Positions 25,586-33,489 of a stretch of 64,000 bases of DNA are shown one piece after another. The stretch is from assembly GCF_016862795.1 (NCBI RefSeq), contig NZ_BONQ01000107.1, positions 62,001 through 126,000 of the forward strand, read 5' to 3'. The notes under the pieces were generated by a model. It was not told where the DNA came from. It searched no databases and saw only the letters and a list, made by a program, of their open reading frames with translations. This stretch comes from Dactylosporangium siamense. GTDB taxonomy: Bacteria > Actinomycetota > Actinomycetes > Mycobacteriales > Micromonosporaceae. Each line of letters begins with the position of its first letter. Within the stretch, counting starts at the first letter, position 1. Position numbers and translations under genes: made by a program.

Positions 25586-26173
25586 ATGAATCGCTGGCTC
25601 ATCCGGTCGGTGCAGATCGCCGCGCTGTCCTTGGGTGGCCTCGCGCTCACCGGCACCGCCGCCCACGCCGACTGGGTCAGCGGGCCCAATGTCGGGTTCG
25701 GCAACGGCAACCAGTCCTCGACCACGGTCCAGGTGCCGGTGAACATCTGCGGCAACGCAGTGGCGATCGTCGGCTTCGCGAACGCCAACTGCTCCGGTGG
25801 CGCCTACGCCTACAACGGCGACGGCGGCAGCTGGAGCGGTGCCGGGAACTCCAACGGCAACGGCAATGGCAACGCGAACGCCACCAGCCACAAGAAGAAG
25901 AAGCACAAGAAGCACAGCGCCAACAGCAACTCGTACGGCAACAACAACTCGTACGACGACAACAACTCGTACTACCACAACAACTCGTACGGCAACGGCA
26001 ACGGCAGCAACGGTGGCGGCGGCGCGTACGCGTACAACAGCAACGGCGGCAACTGGACCACGGGCTACAACGTCGGTTTCGGCAACGGCAACCAGTCCTC
26101 GAACACCTTCCAGATGCCGATCAACGTGTCGTGCAACTCGGTCGCCGTGATCGGGTTCGCGTCCAGCTGCTGA
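25586..26173 (+). CDS. Chaplin-like secreted protein with two hydrophobic modules
   Basis: 195 residues with a Sec signal peptide ending near AHA. Two chaplin/DUF320-like modules occur: residues about 31-70 (VGFGNGNQSSTTVQVPVNIC and the following GNAVAIVGFANANC) and the last 36 residues (VGFGNGNQSSNTFQMPINVSC and an ending GFASSC). Each has two Cys. Between them is a low-complexity Asn/Gly/Ser/Tyr segment with a Lys/His cluster (KKKKHKKH) and NNSY repeats. Chaplins assemble into amyloid-like surface films. AAAGG lies 10 nt before the ATG, and a strong terminator follows. Confidence 0.75.
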   Translation: MNRWLIRSVQIAALSLGGLALTGTAAHADWVSGPNVGFGNGNQSSTTVQVPVNICGNAVAIVGFANANCSGGAYAYNGDGGSWSGAGNSNGNGNGNANATSHKKKKHKKHSANSNSYGNNNSYDDNNSYYHNNSYGNGNGSNGGGGAYAYNSNGGNWTTGYNVGFGNGNQSSNTFQMPINVSCNSVAVIGFASSC

Positions 26174-26217
26174 CCCGGCAGCTGAGACGCAGAGGCACCG
26201 CCTGCCTCGCCTCGTAG

Positions 26218-26278
26218 AGCGTTGGCCGATGTCCGCGGCTGGATCAGCCCTCCCCGCGGTACACCGGCCAACGCTTTC
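26218..26278 (+). terminator. Terminator after chaplin-like gene
   Basis: An 11-bp perfect stem (AGCGTTGGCCG at 26218-26228 with its complement at 26265-26275) encloses a second CCGCGG pair and is followed by TTTCTGGGCTTTTCC, a T-rich tail unusual for this genome. Confidence 0.8.
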
Positions 26279-26334
26279 TGGGCTTTTCCAGGGCTTTCTA
26301 GGGCTCTCTAGTGGATCAGCGGCGCCGCTGTCCC

Positions 26335-26386
26335 GTGATCCGGAAGACCTTGTGTACTCCTGGGTGGTCAAGGTCTTCCGGATCAC
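26335..26386. repeat. 52-nt dispersed hairpin repeat, copy 1
   Basis: Arms 26335-26352 and 26369-26386 (GTGATCCGGAAGACCTTG and its complement) make a perfect 18-bp stem around a 16-nt loop containing CCTGGGTGG. A second copy in the same orientation is at 28975-29026 with 47 of 52 bases identical. It lies between two other hairpins, in the convergent space after the chaplin-like gene. It may act as terminator or be a REP-like mobile palindrome. Confidence 0.8.
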
Positions 26387-26388
26387 GA

Positions 26389-26422
26389 CGAAGCCGGCCA
26401 GCTGCGGGGCTGACCGGCTTCG
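26389..26422 (-). terminator. Hairpin near the end of the acidic-protein gene
   Basis: CGAAGCCGG (26389-26397) and CCGGCTTCG (26414-26422) pair, with an additional CAG/CTG inside. It lies 40 bp beyond the stop of the minus-strand gene ending at 26462 and probably terminates it. Confidence 0.55.
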
Positions 26423-26461
26423 GGGTGAGGCGCTGAGACGGAGGTGCTTAGTTGGAGGCGC

Positions 26462-26869
26462 TTAGTTGGAGGCGACGCCGAGCTCGCCGGCACCACCGGT
26501 GTGCAGCTCCGTGGCGGAGGCGAACGACGTGTCCAGCTGGTGCTGGAGCGCGTCGAGCTGGCCGAACTCCGACGAGCTCGCGGACTCGGAGCCCTCGGCG
26601 GCGAAGATGTGGTCGGTCTCGGCCTCGTTGTGGTCGTACGAGGTGAAGTCCGACTCCTCGTAGTGCGCACCCGACGGGTTGGTGTACTCCACGTGGTGGC
26701 CCTGGTCGAAGCTGGTGGACTCGGCCGAGGCGTGGTCCTGCTCGAAGACGCCGAACTGCGAGTCGTAGTTGTTCTCGCTGCCCTCGACCTGGTGGAGCTG
26801 GTCCAGCGACTCGTGCTCCTGACCCGCCTCGACGTGGCCGTAGTCGGCGCCGGTGTCGAAGTCGCTCAT
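26462..26869 (-). CDS. Small acidic hydrophilic protein, unknown
   Basis: 135 residues, strongly acidic, rich in Glu, Asp, Ser, Gln and His, with no membrane helix, signal peptide or Cys. It probably has an extended structure with short helices. I do not recognise a family. A GGGGGA sequence about 7 nt before the ATG supports the start. The stop region is duplicated: a 14-bp unit containing the TAA is repeated in tandem. It lies inside the 2.6-kb segment bounded by the two 52-nt hairpin repeats. Confidence 0.7.
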   Translation of the reverse strand: MSDFDTGADYGHVEAGQEHESLDQLHQVEGSENNYDSQFGVFEQDHASAESTSFDQGHHVEYTNPSGAHYEESDFTSYDHNEAETDHIFAAEGSESASSSEFGQLDALQHQLDTSFASATELHTGGAGELGVASN

Positions 26870-27063
26870 GGGTGTTCCCCCTCAGTTGCTAACGCTTGGT
26901 GACAACTCGACGGTACGTGCTGTTCAACAACCGGGTATCCCCCGAACGTGCCACCGTGCCAAGCTGGTCGAACCGTCCGGTATGTGAATCCGTGGGGCAA
27001 GCGCGCCGATGACGCCGGCGGGTGATCGTGCCGTGACGATGCATCGATGTCCGCCCGTGGTGT

Positions 27064-27948
27064 TCACCCGGTCGTGGCGCCCGCCGTGACACGGTCGAGG
27101 GCCCGCAGCGCCGCGGTGGTTGCCGCCGCCGAGGCGGGCAGCAGCGGCAGCCGCACGTCCGGGGTCGGGATCCGCCCGGTCGCGTGCAGGACGGCCTTGA
27201 TGACGGCCGGGTTCGGCTCGGCGAACAGCGCCGCCGACACCGCCGCGAGCGCCGTGCCCAGGCGCCGGCCGCGCGGCACGTCGCCGTCGCGCCACGCCTC
27301 GGCGAGGGCCACGAACGCACCGGTCGCCACGTGCGCGGAGGCCAGGATGCCGCCGGCCGCGCCGATCGCGAGCAGTGGCGCGATCACCGTGTCGTCGCCG
27401 CCGAGGACCGCGAACGCGGCCGGCAGGCCGCCGAGGAACGCGACCGTGTCGCCGCTGACCGCGCCGTCGGACAGCTTCATCCCCACCACGCCCGGGATCG
27501 CGGCGATCTCCAGCAGCGACGCCACGTCCAGGGGCTGCCCGGTGCGGTACGGCACGTGGTACACCACGACCGGCACCGGCGACGCGGCGGCGACGGCCCG
27601 CAGGTGGGCGAGGACCCCGGCCGCGCCCGGTCGCGTGTAGGGCGGCACGACGACCATCGCCGCGTCACCCCGGACCTCACGGACCGCGGCGACCGTCCCG
27701 GCGGTCGAGCTGCCGCCGACCCCGACCAGTAGCGGCACCCCGTGCCGCGCGCAGGCGTCGCGGCAGACGTCGACGACCGCGGCCCGCTCCGCGTCGCTCA
27801 GCGTGGCCGGCTCCCCGGTCGTGCCCAGCGCGACCAGTCCGGCCGCCCCCTCGTCGAGGACGTCCCGGGCGAGGGCGGACAGCGCGTCGAGCGCCACCGT
27901 CCCGTCGGCGTCGAACGGTGTCACCAGCGGTACGAAAATTCCCTTCAT
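27064..27948 (-). CDS. Dihydrodipicolinate synthase / N-acetylneuraminate lyase family protein
   Basis: 294 residues, class I aldolase TIM barrel. The family pattern GTTGEPATLSDAER is near residue 42, the general-acid Tyr is in VVYHVPY and the Schiff-base Lys in VGMKLSDG. It could be a lysine-pathway DapA or an aldolase for sugar acids or hydroxyproline. Its position divergent from a LysR regulator suggests a regulated catabolic aldolase. ATG at 27948 is preferred over TTG at 27957 because the family starts with MKGIFVPLVTPF. Confidence 0.85.
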   Translation of the reverse strand: MKGIFVPLVTPFDADGTVALDALSALARDVLDEGAAGLVALGTTGEPATLSDAERAAVVDVCRDACARHGVPLLVGVGGSSTAGTVAAVREVRGDAAMVVVPPYTRPGAAGVLAHLRAVAAASPVPVVVYHVPYRTGQPLDVASLLEIAAIPGVVGMKLSDGAVSGDTVAFLGGLPAAFAVLGGDDTVIAPLLAIGAAGGILASAHVATGAFVALAEAWRDGDVPRGRRLGTALAAVSAALFAEPNPAVIKAVLHATGRIPTPDVRLPLLPASAAATTAALRALDRVTAGATTG

Positions 27949-28020
27949 GCCAAGCAAGCGTGCAGGGGGTGCAGCGGAAGGTCCAGTTCACGTTCGTCGC
28001 GGCGAGCATAAGCTGAGCTG

Positions 28021-28971
28021 ATGCTCGACGTCCGCAAGCTGCGCCTCCTGCGCGACCTCGCCGACCGCGGCACCATCGCCGCCGTCGCCGCCGCCCACAA
28101 CTACACCCCGTCGGCGGTGTCGCAGCAGCTCGCCGCCCTGGAGCGGGAGGCCGGTGCGGCGCTGCTGGCCCGCACCGGCCGCGGTGTCACGCTGACCCCC
28201 GCCGGTGCGGTCCTCGCCGCGCACGCCGAGGAGGTCTTCGCCGCCCTCGAACGGGCCACCGCCGCCCTCGCCGCGACCCGCACCGGCCTGACCGGGCCGC
28301 TGCGCATCGGCGCGTTCCCGACCGCGATGCGGACCCTGCTGCCCACGGCGCTCGCCACCCTCGCCCGCGAGCACCCGGGCCTGGACCTCACCGTCGACGA
28401 GCTCGACCCGGCGCTGGTCCCGGCCCGGCTGCGCGACGGCTCCCTCGACGTCGCGCTCGTGCACGACTACGACCTGGTCCCGATCGCCCCCGACCCGGCC
28501 CTGGAGACGGCGCCCCTGCTGGACGAGACGATGTACCTCGCCGCGACCCGGCCCCTGGACCTCGCCGCCTGCCGCGACGAGCGGTGGATCCTCGCCGGGC
28601 CCGGCACGCTGTGCCACACGATGACGATCCGGGCGTGCGAGGCGGAGGGGTTCCTGCCCCGGGCCCGCCACCACGCCGACGACTTCGTGACCGTGCTGAC
28701 CCTCGTCGCCGCCGGCCAGGGCGTCGCGGTCGTCCCGGAGCTCGCGCTGCGCCCGCCGTCCTCGCCGTCCGCCGCGGCGGCGGCGGCGCCGTCCTCGCCG
28801 TCCGATCCGGCGCCGGTCGGGCCGTCCGGTCCGGGTGCGGCGCCGGTCGCGCCGGCCGGGGTGGTGCTGACGCCGTTGCGAACCCGCCGCCGGACCCGCT
28901 TCGCCTACCGGGCCGGCACCGGCGCGCACCCGTCGATCGCCGCCTTCACTGCCGCCGTCCGCGCCGCCTGA
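28021..28971 (+). CDS. LysR-family transcriptional regulator
   Basis: 316 residues. The amino-terminal winged helix (about 1-60, AAAHNYTPSAVSQQLAALE) is followed by the effector-binding periplasmic-protein-like domain. A low-complexity Pro/Ala/Ser segment of about 37 residues (239-275) interrupts the second subdomain just before the last strands, which is unusual. TAAGCT lies 6 nt before the ATG (leaderless type). It is divergent from the DapA-like gene with 72 bp between starts, the normal arrangement for a LysR protein and its target. Confidence 0.9.
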   Translation: MLDVRKLRLLRDLADRGTIAAVAAAHNYTPSAVSQQLAALEREAGAALLARTGRGVTLTPAGAVLAAHAEEVFAALERATAALAATRTGLTGPLRIGAFPTAMRTLLPTALATLAREHPGLDLTVDELDPALVPARLRDGSLDVALVHDYDLVPIAPDPALETAPLLDETMYLAATRPLDLAACRDERWILAGPGTLCHTMTIRACEAEGFLPRARHHADDFVTVLTLVAAGQGVAVVPELALRPPSSPSAAAAAAPSSPSDPAPVGPSGPGAAPVAPAGVVLTPLRTRRRTRFAYRAGTGAHPSIAAFTAAVRAA

Positions 28972-28974
28972 CTC

Positions 28975-29026
28975 ATGATCCGGAAGGCCTTGTGCACCCC
29001 TGGGTGGTCGAGGTCTTCCGGATCAC
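28975..29026. repeat. 52-nt dispersed hairpin repeat, copy 2
   Basis: Same orientation and length as the element at 26335-26386; five substitutions. It begins 3 bp after the lysR stop. Two of the substitutions turn stem pairs into G-U wobble pairs in the + strand RNA and one changes the outermost pair, so the hairpin is kept. Confidence 0.8.
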
Positions 29027-29115
29027 GGCGGGCGCGTGGTGCGGACCAGGTGCCGTGGGGGAGCGCGACGGGCACCCTCGTCAGACCGGCCGCCACCGTG
29101 TCGACGTGAGACGGC

Positions 29116-30546
29116 GTGACCGCTTTCACCCCCCAGGACCCGGTCCTGCACCTGCTGCGCCGCGCCACCTACGGACCGAACCCGGCCGCCGAGGCCGAGA
29201 TCCGCGACATCGGCGCCGCCGCGTGGCTCAACCGGCAACTGGCCCCGGCCACCATCGACGACTCGGCGTGCGACGCGCTGCTCACCCGGTACCCACTGAT
29301 CGGCCTCGACATCGCCGGCATCCGCGCGAAGGTCAAGGCCGGCACGCTGAAGTTCGGCGCGTGGGACGCGATGCAGCAGCTCGGCTCCGCCGCCGTGGCG
29401 CGGGCCGCGTGGAGCAAGCGGCAGCTGCTCGAGGTGATGGTCGACGTGTGGTCCAACCACCTCAACGTCACCTGCCCCTACGGCGAGGTGTGGGACAGCC
29501 GCACCGCCTACGACGGCCTCATCCGCAAGCACGCCCTCGGCCGGTTCGCCGACCTGCTCAAGGCGACCGCGACCGCCCCGGCGATGCTGTCCTACCTGGA
29601 CAACCGCAGCTCCACCAGGGCCAAACCCAACGAGAACTACGCCCGCGAGCTGATGGAGCTGCACACCGTCGGCCTCATCTACACCGAGGCCGACGTCAAG
29701 GATGCCGCCCGGCTGCTCACCGGCCTCACCGTCGACAAGACCACCGGCCTGTACAAGTTCGACGCCACCCAGCACGCGACCGGCGCCGTCACCGTCCTCG
29801 GCTGGCGGCACGACAACGCCACCGCCGGCGGCGGCGAGGCGGCGGCCCTCGCGTTCGTGGAGATGCTCGCCCAGCACCCGGCGACCGCGGAGCGCATCGC
29901 CCGCAAGCTCTGCGTCCGCTTCGTCTCCGACGACCCACCGGCCGCGCTCGTCTCCCGGCTGCAGCAGGTGTACGTCCAGCAGAAGTCGGCGATCGGCCCG
30001 GTCCTGCGGGCGTTGTTCACGTCCCCGGAGTTCGCCGCCGCCATCGGGGCGAAGGTCCGCACCCCGTTCGAGGACCTCGCCGCCACCGTCCGGATCCTCG
30101 GCCTGCAACCCGAGGCGACCGGCACCGACGGCGTCCGCGGCCTCTACAACTACCTCGTCGACGCCGGCCACGCGCCGATGCGGTGGGCCCCGCCGAACGG
30201 CTACCCCGACGTCGCCGCCGCCTGGACCGCGCCGTCCAGCCTGCTCGTGCGCTGGAACGCGCACCTGAACCTCGCCGCCGGCTGGTACCCGAAACCCCTC
30301 GTGCGCCCCGCGTCCATGCTCGCGTCGCTGGTGCCGTCGCTGCCGGCCACGCACGGCGCCTTCATCGACGCCCTCGCGACCCGGCTCGTCGGCATGCCCC
30401 TGCAGCCGGTGCACAGCGCGGCGCTGCTGGGTTTCGTCGGCAAGACGGCGGCGAGCCCGCTGAAGGCCACCGACGCCGCCGTCACCGGCCGGCTGCCGCA
30501 CCTCATCGCCCTCATCCTCGACTCGCCCTACTTCCTGGCCAGGTGA
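29116..30546 (+). CDS. DUF1800 family protein
   Basis: 476 residues. It opens with HLLRRATYGPNP and contains WSNHLNV and NENYARELMELHTVGL, all typical of DUF1800. No signal peptide is evident from GTG 29116, which has no clear ribosome-binding site. DUF1800 proteins nearly always sit beside a DUF1501 protein, as here, with a 4-bp GTGA overlap. The biochemical role is unknown; they may form an exported complex. Confidence 0.88.
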   Translation: MTAFTPQDPVLHLLRRATYGPNPAAEAEIRDIGAAAWLNRQLAPATIDDSACDALLTRYPLIGLDIAGIRAKVKAGTLKFGAWDAMQQLGSAAVARAAWSKRQLLEVMVDVWSNHLNVTCPYGEVWDSRTAYDGLIRKHALGRFADLLKATATAPAMLSYLDNRSSTRAKPNENYARELMELHTVGLIYTEADVKDAARLLTGLTVDKTTGLYKFDATQHATGAVTVLGWRHDNATAGGGEAAALAFVEMLAQHPATAERIARKLCVRFVSDDPPAALVSRLQQVYVQQKSAIGPVLRALFTSPEFAAAIGAKVRTPFEDLAATVRILGLQPEATGTDGVRGLYNYLVDAGHAPMRWAPPNGYPDVAAAWTAPSSLLVRWNAHLNLAAGWYPKPLVRPASMLASLVPSLPATHGAFIDALATRLVGMPLQPVHSAALLGFVGKTAASPLKATDAAVTGRLPHLIALILDSPYFLAR

Positions 30547-31826
30547 CCGCTGTGACGCTGCCTTCCTCGACGCTGCCTTCCTCCTGCTGCACGCCCGACA
30601 CGACCGGTCTGTCCCGCCGGGGGCTGCTCGGCCGGGCCGCCGCCATCGGTGCCGGCGCGGCCCTCACCGGGCTCGTCGGCGAGGGACTCGCCACCCGGCT
30701 GGCGTTCGCCGGCACCCCGTACACCGGCGACACCATCGTCGTGCTGTCCCTGCGCGGCGGCTTCGACGGGCTGTCCGCCGTCGTGCCGATCGGTGACCCC
30801 GACTACTACACCGCCCGCCCCACGATCGCCGTGCCGAAGGCGTCGGTCATCGCCGGGGACGGCACCTTCGGGCTCAACCCGGCGTTCGCGCCGCTGCTGG
30901 CCCGCTGGACCGCCGGCACGTTCGGCGCGGTCCACGCCGTCGGCCAGCCCAACCCGTCCCGCTCGCACTTCCAGGCGATGGAGGACCTCGAGCGCGCCGC
31001 CGCCGGCACGTCCGTGCGCACCGGCTGGCTGGACCGGATGCTCGGCGTCGCCGGTGCCACCGCCCCGACCGCCGGGGTCGCGATGGGCGCCACCAGCCCC
31101 GCGCGGCTGTTCGCCGGGCCGGCCCCCGACGTGTCGATGGCCGCCGTGGACACCTTCAAGCTCGCCGGCAACGACGCGAAGACCCCGATGGCGGCGACCC
31201 TCGCGAAGCTCTTCGACGGTGCCCCGGCGGTCCTGGCCGACCCGGCCCGCGCCGTCAACGGCACCCTCGGCACCGTCGCGGCCCTCGGCGCGTACACCCC
31301 GGCGGCCACCTACCCGAACACCGCGCTCGGCAAGGCCCTGCGCGACGTCGCCCGCCTGGTCAAGGCCAACGTCGGGCTGATGGCCGCAACGGTCGACTTC
31401 GGCGACTGGGACATGCACGAGGGCCTCGGCACCGCCGTCAAGGGCCAGCGGATGCACGACCACCTCAACGAGCTCGCCCTGGCCCTGGAGGCGTTCGCGA
31501 CCGACCTCGGCGCCGCGTTCAACCGGGTCACCCTGGTGACGTTGAGCGAGTTCGGCCGGCGCGTCGCGGAGAACGGCTCCCGCGGCGTCGACCACGGCAA
31601 CGGCAACGCCATGCTCCTGCTCGGCGGCGGCGTCCGCGGCGGCCGTGTCCACGGCACCTGGCCCGGCCTCGCCCCGGCGAAGCTGGCCGCCGGAGACCTG
31701 GCCGCCACCACCGACTACCGCTCCGTCATCGGCGAGATCCTGCAGCGCCGCTGCGGTCTCGGCGCCCTGGGCGACGTGTTCCCGAACGTGACCCCGTCCT
31801 CCTACGGCCTGGTCGCCGCACGCTGA
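30543..31826 (+). CDS. DUF1501 family protein with Tat signal
   Basis: 427 residues. A twin-arginine signal (LSRRGLLGRAA, about 23-33) precedes a hydrophobic stretch, so it is likely exported folded. The remainder is the DUF1501 fold related to sulfatases and alkaline phosphatases: LRGGFDGLS, DFGDWDMHEG and TLSEFGRRVAENGSRGVDHG. The GTG start overlaps the DUF1800 stop (GTGA); a GTG three codons later is possible. Function unknown, presumably together with its partner. Confidence 0.88.
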   Translation: MTAVTLPSSTLPSSCCTPDTTGLSRRGLLGRAAAIGAGAALTGLVGEGLATRLAFAGTPYTGDTIVVLSLRGGFDGLSAVVPIGDPDYYTARPTIAVPKASVIAGDGTFGLNPAFAPLLARWTAGTFGAVHAVGQPNPSRSHFQAMEDLERAAAGTSVRTGWLDRMLGVAGATAPTAGVAMGATSPARLFAGPAPDVSMAAVDTFKLAGNDAKTPMAATLAKLFDGAPAVLADPARAVNGTLGTVAALGAYTPAATYPNTALGKALRDVARLVKANVGLMAATVDFGDWDMHEGLGTAVKGQRMHDHLNELALALEAFATDLGAAFNRVTLVTLSEFGRRVAENGSRGVDHGNGNAMLLLGGGVRGGRVHGTWPGLAPAKLAAGDLAATTDYRSVIGEILQRRCGLGALGDVFPNVTPSSYGLVAAR

Positions 31827-31852
31827 TATTTTTCAGTTCAGGCAGGCCTGTG

Positions 31853-31879
31853 TGTCGAGAAGGCGGCGGCGGCTCCGTC
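31853..31879 (+). promoter_or_regulatory. Candidate ECF42-dependent promoter
   Basis: TGTCGA (31853-31858), 17 bp, then CGTC (31876-31879), about 50 bp before the DGPF gene. ECF42 sigma factors are reported to recognise TGTCGA at -35 with CG(A/T)C at -10 and to control DGPF genes. The expected start site near 31886 leaves a leader of about 40 nt containing GGAGGAG. The operon would be autoregulated. Confidence 0.5.
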
Positions 31880-31927
31880 CCAGGGGTGCAACGCCGCGTT
31901 CTTGCGGCCTTCCGGAGGAGAGCGACC

Positions 31928-32335
31928 ATGAAGTACCTGCTGCTGAAGCACTACCGGGGCGGTCCGAAGCCGGCGCACGACTACGCGCCGATGGACCAGT
32001 GGACGCCGGAGGAGGTCGACGCGCACGTGCAGTACATGCGCGACTTCGCGGTCCGACTGCAGGAGACCGGCGAGCTCGTCGACGAACGTGCCCTCTCGCC
32101 CGAGGGCGCGTTCATCCGGTCCGACGGCGAGGGCCGCCCGCCGGTGACCGACGGCCCGTTCGTCGAGACCAAGGACCTCATCGCCGGCTGGATGGTCATC
32201 GACGTGGAGTCCTGGGACCGCGCCGTCGAACTGGCCGGCGAACTGTCCGCCGCCCCCGGCCCCGGCGGCCGGCCGATCCAGGAGTGGCTGGAGGTCCGGC
32301 CCCTGCTCACCATGTCGTTGACGGACCCGGAGTGA
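31928..32335 (+). CDS. DGPF-domain (YciI-like) protein
   Basis: 135 residues, small alpha/beta barrel of the YciI/DGPF family; the signature TDGPFVETKD is present near residue 75. Such proteins accompany ECF42 sigma factors in many actinobacteria and proteobacteria, where they are transcriptional targets; their reaction is unknown. GGAGGAG lies 6 nt before the ATG. The stop overlaps the start of the sigma factor gene (GTGA). Confidence 0.92.
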   Translation: MKYLLLKHYRGGPKPAHDYAPMDQWTPEEVDAHVQYMRDFAVRLQETGELVDERALSPEGAFIRSDGEGRPPVTDGPFVETKDLIAGWMVIDVESWDRAVELAGELSAAPGPGGRPIQEWLEVRPLLTMSLTDPE

Positions 32336-33489
32336 ACGTATCCCTGCTGCGGGACCTGGTGCCCGCGGTGATCGGTGTCCTCGTCCGGCGCGGAGCGGAC
32401 TTCGCGTCGGCCGAGGACGCCGTGCAGGAGGCCCTCATCAAGGCCCTGTCGACCTGGCCGGACGATCCACCCCGCGACGCGAAGGCCTGGCTGGTCGCGG
32501 TCGCCTGGCGCAAACACCTCGACGAAGTGCGCGCTGAGGCGTCCCGCCGCGGCCGTGAGCTCGCCGTGGACGCGCTCGCCCCGGACGGCCCGGCCCTCGC
32601 CACGGACGACACGCTGCGCCTGTACTTCCTGTGCGCGCACCCCACCCTGCCACCCGCCGCCGCGGTCGCCCTGACCCTGCGCGCCGTCGGCGGCCTGACC
32701 ACCCGGCAGATCGCCGCGGCGTACCTGGTCCCCGAGGCGACCATGGCCCAGCGCATCAGCCGCGCCAAGAAGCGTCTCGCGGGCCAGCCGCTCGACCAGC
32801 CCGGCGACCTCGGCACGGTGCTGCGGGTCCTGTACCTCGTCTTCAACGAGGGCTACAGCGGCGACGTCGACCTGGCCGCCGAGGCGATCCGGCTCGCCCG
32901 GCAGCTGACCACGCTCACCGACGAGCCCGAGGTCGCCGGGCTGCTCGCCCTCATGCTGCTGCAACACGCCCGCCGCGCCTCCCGGACCGACCCCGGCGGC
33001 CGCCTCGTGCCCCTCGCCGCACAGGACCGCTCACGCTGGGACACCACCCTCATCGCGGAGGGCGTGACGATCCTGCAGACCGCCCTGGCCCGCGACCGCC
33101 TGGGCGAATACCAGGCGCAGGCCGCGATCGCCGCCCTGCACGCCGACGCGTGCTCGGCCGAGGAGACCGACTGGGTGCAGATCGTGGAGTGGTACGACGA
33201 GCTGCTCACCCTGACCGGCAGCCCCGTCGTGCGCCTCAACCGCGCGGTGGCCCTCGGCGAGGCCGACGGCGCACAGGCGGGCCTGGCGGCCCTGGCGGCC
33301 GTGGATCCGTCCGTGCCCCGCTTCACGGCCGTGTCGGCCCACCTGCACGAACGCGCCGGCGACCTGGCCCGCGCCGCCGACCTCTACGCCGAGGCCTCCC
33401 ACGCCGCCCCCAGCCTCCCGGAACGCGACCACCTCACCCGCCAGGCCGCCCGCGTCCGCCACCACCTGCGCCCCCGGACACCCCCGTGA
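32332..33489 (+). CDS. ECF42-type RNA polymerase sigma factor
   Basis: 385 residues. Sigma region 2 (AEDAVQEALIKALSTWP) and region 4 (TTRQIAAAYLVPEATMAQRISRAK, residues about 120-145) lie in the first 160 residues. The remaining 220-residue extension has the FNEGYSG motif and TPR-like helices typical of group ECF42, which lack an anti-sigma factor and are controlled through this extension. GTG start in a GTGA overlap with the DGPF gene. The stop overlaps the next start, also GTGA. Confidence 0.92.
   Translation: MNVSLLRDLVPAVIGVLVRRGADFASAEDAVQEALIKALSTWPDDPPRDAKAWLVAVAWRKHLDEVRAEASRRGRELAVDALAPDGPALATDDTLRLYFLCAHPTLPPAAAVALTLRAVGGLTTRQIAAAYLVPEATMAQRISRAKKRLAGQPLDQPGDLGTVLRVLYLVFNEGYSGDVDLAAEAIRLARQLTTLTDEPEVAGLLALMLLQHARRASRTDPGGRLVPLAAQDRSRWDTTLIAEGVTILQTALARDRLGEYQAQAAIAALHADACSAEETDWVQIVEWYDELLTLTGSPVVRLNRAVALGEADGAQAGLAALAAVDPSVPRFTAVSAHLHERAGDLARAADLYAEASHAAPSLPERDHLTRQAARVRHHLRPRTPP

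Noticed and set aside
29116-31826. DUF1800/DUF1501 pair as a mobile element
   Set aside because: These families always pair in bacterial genomes; no terminal repeats or transposase motifs are seen.
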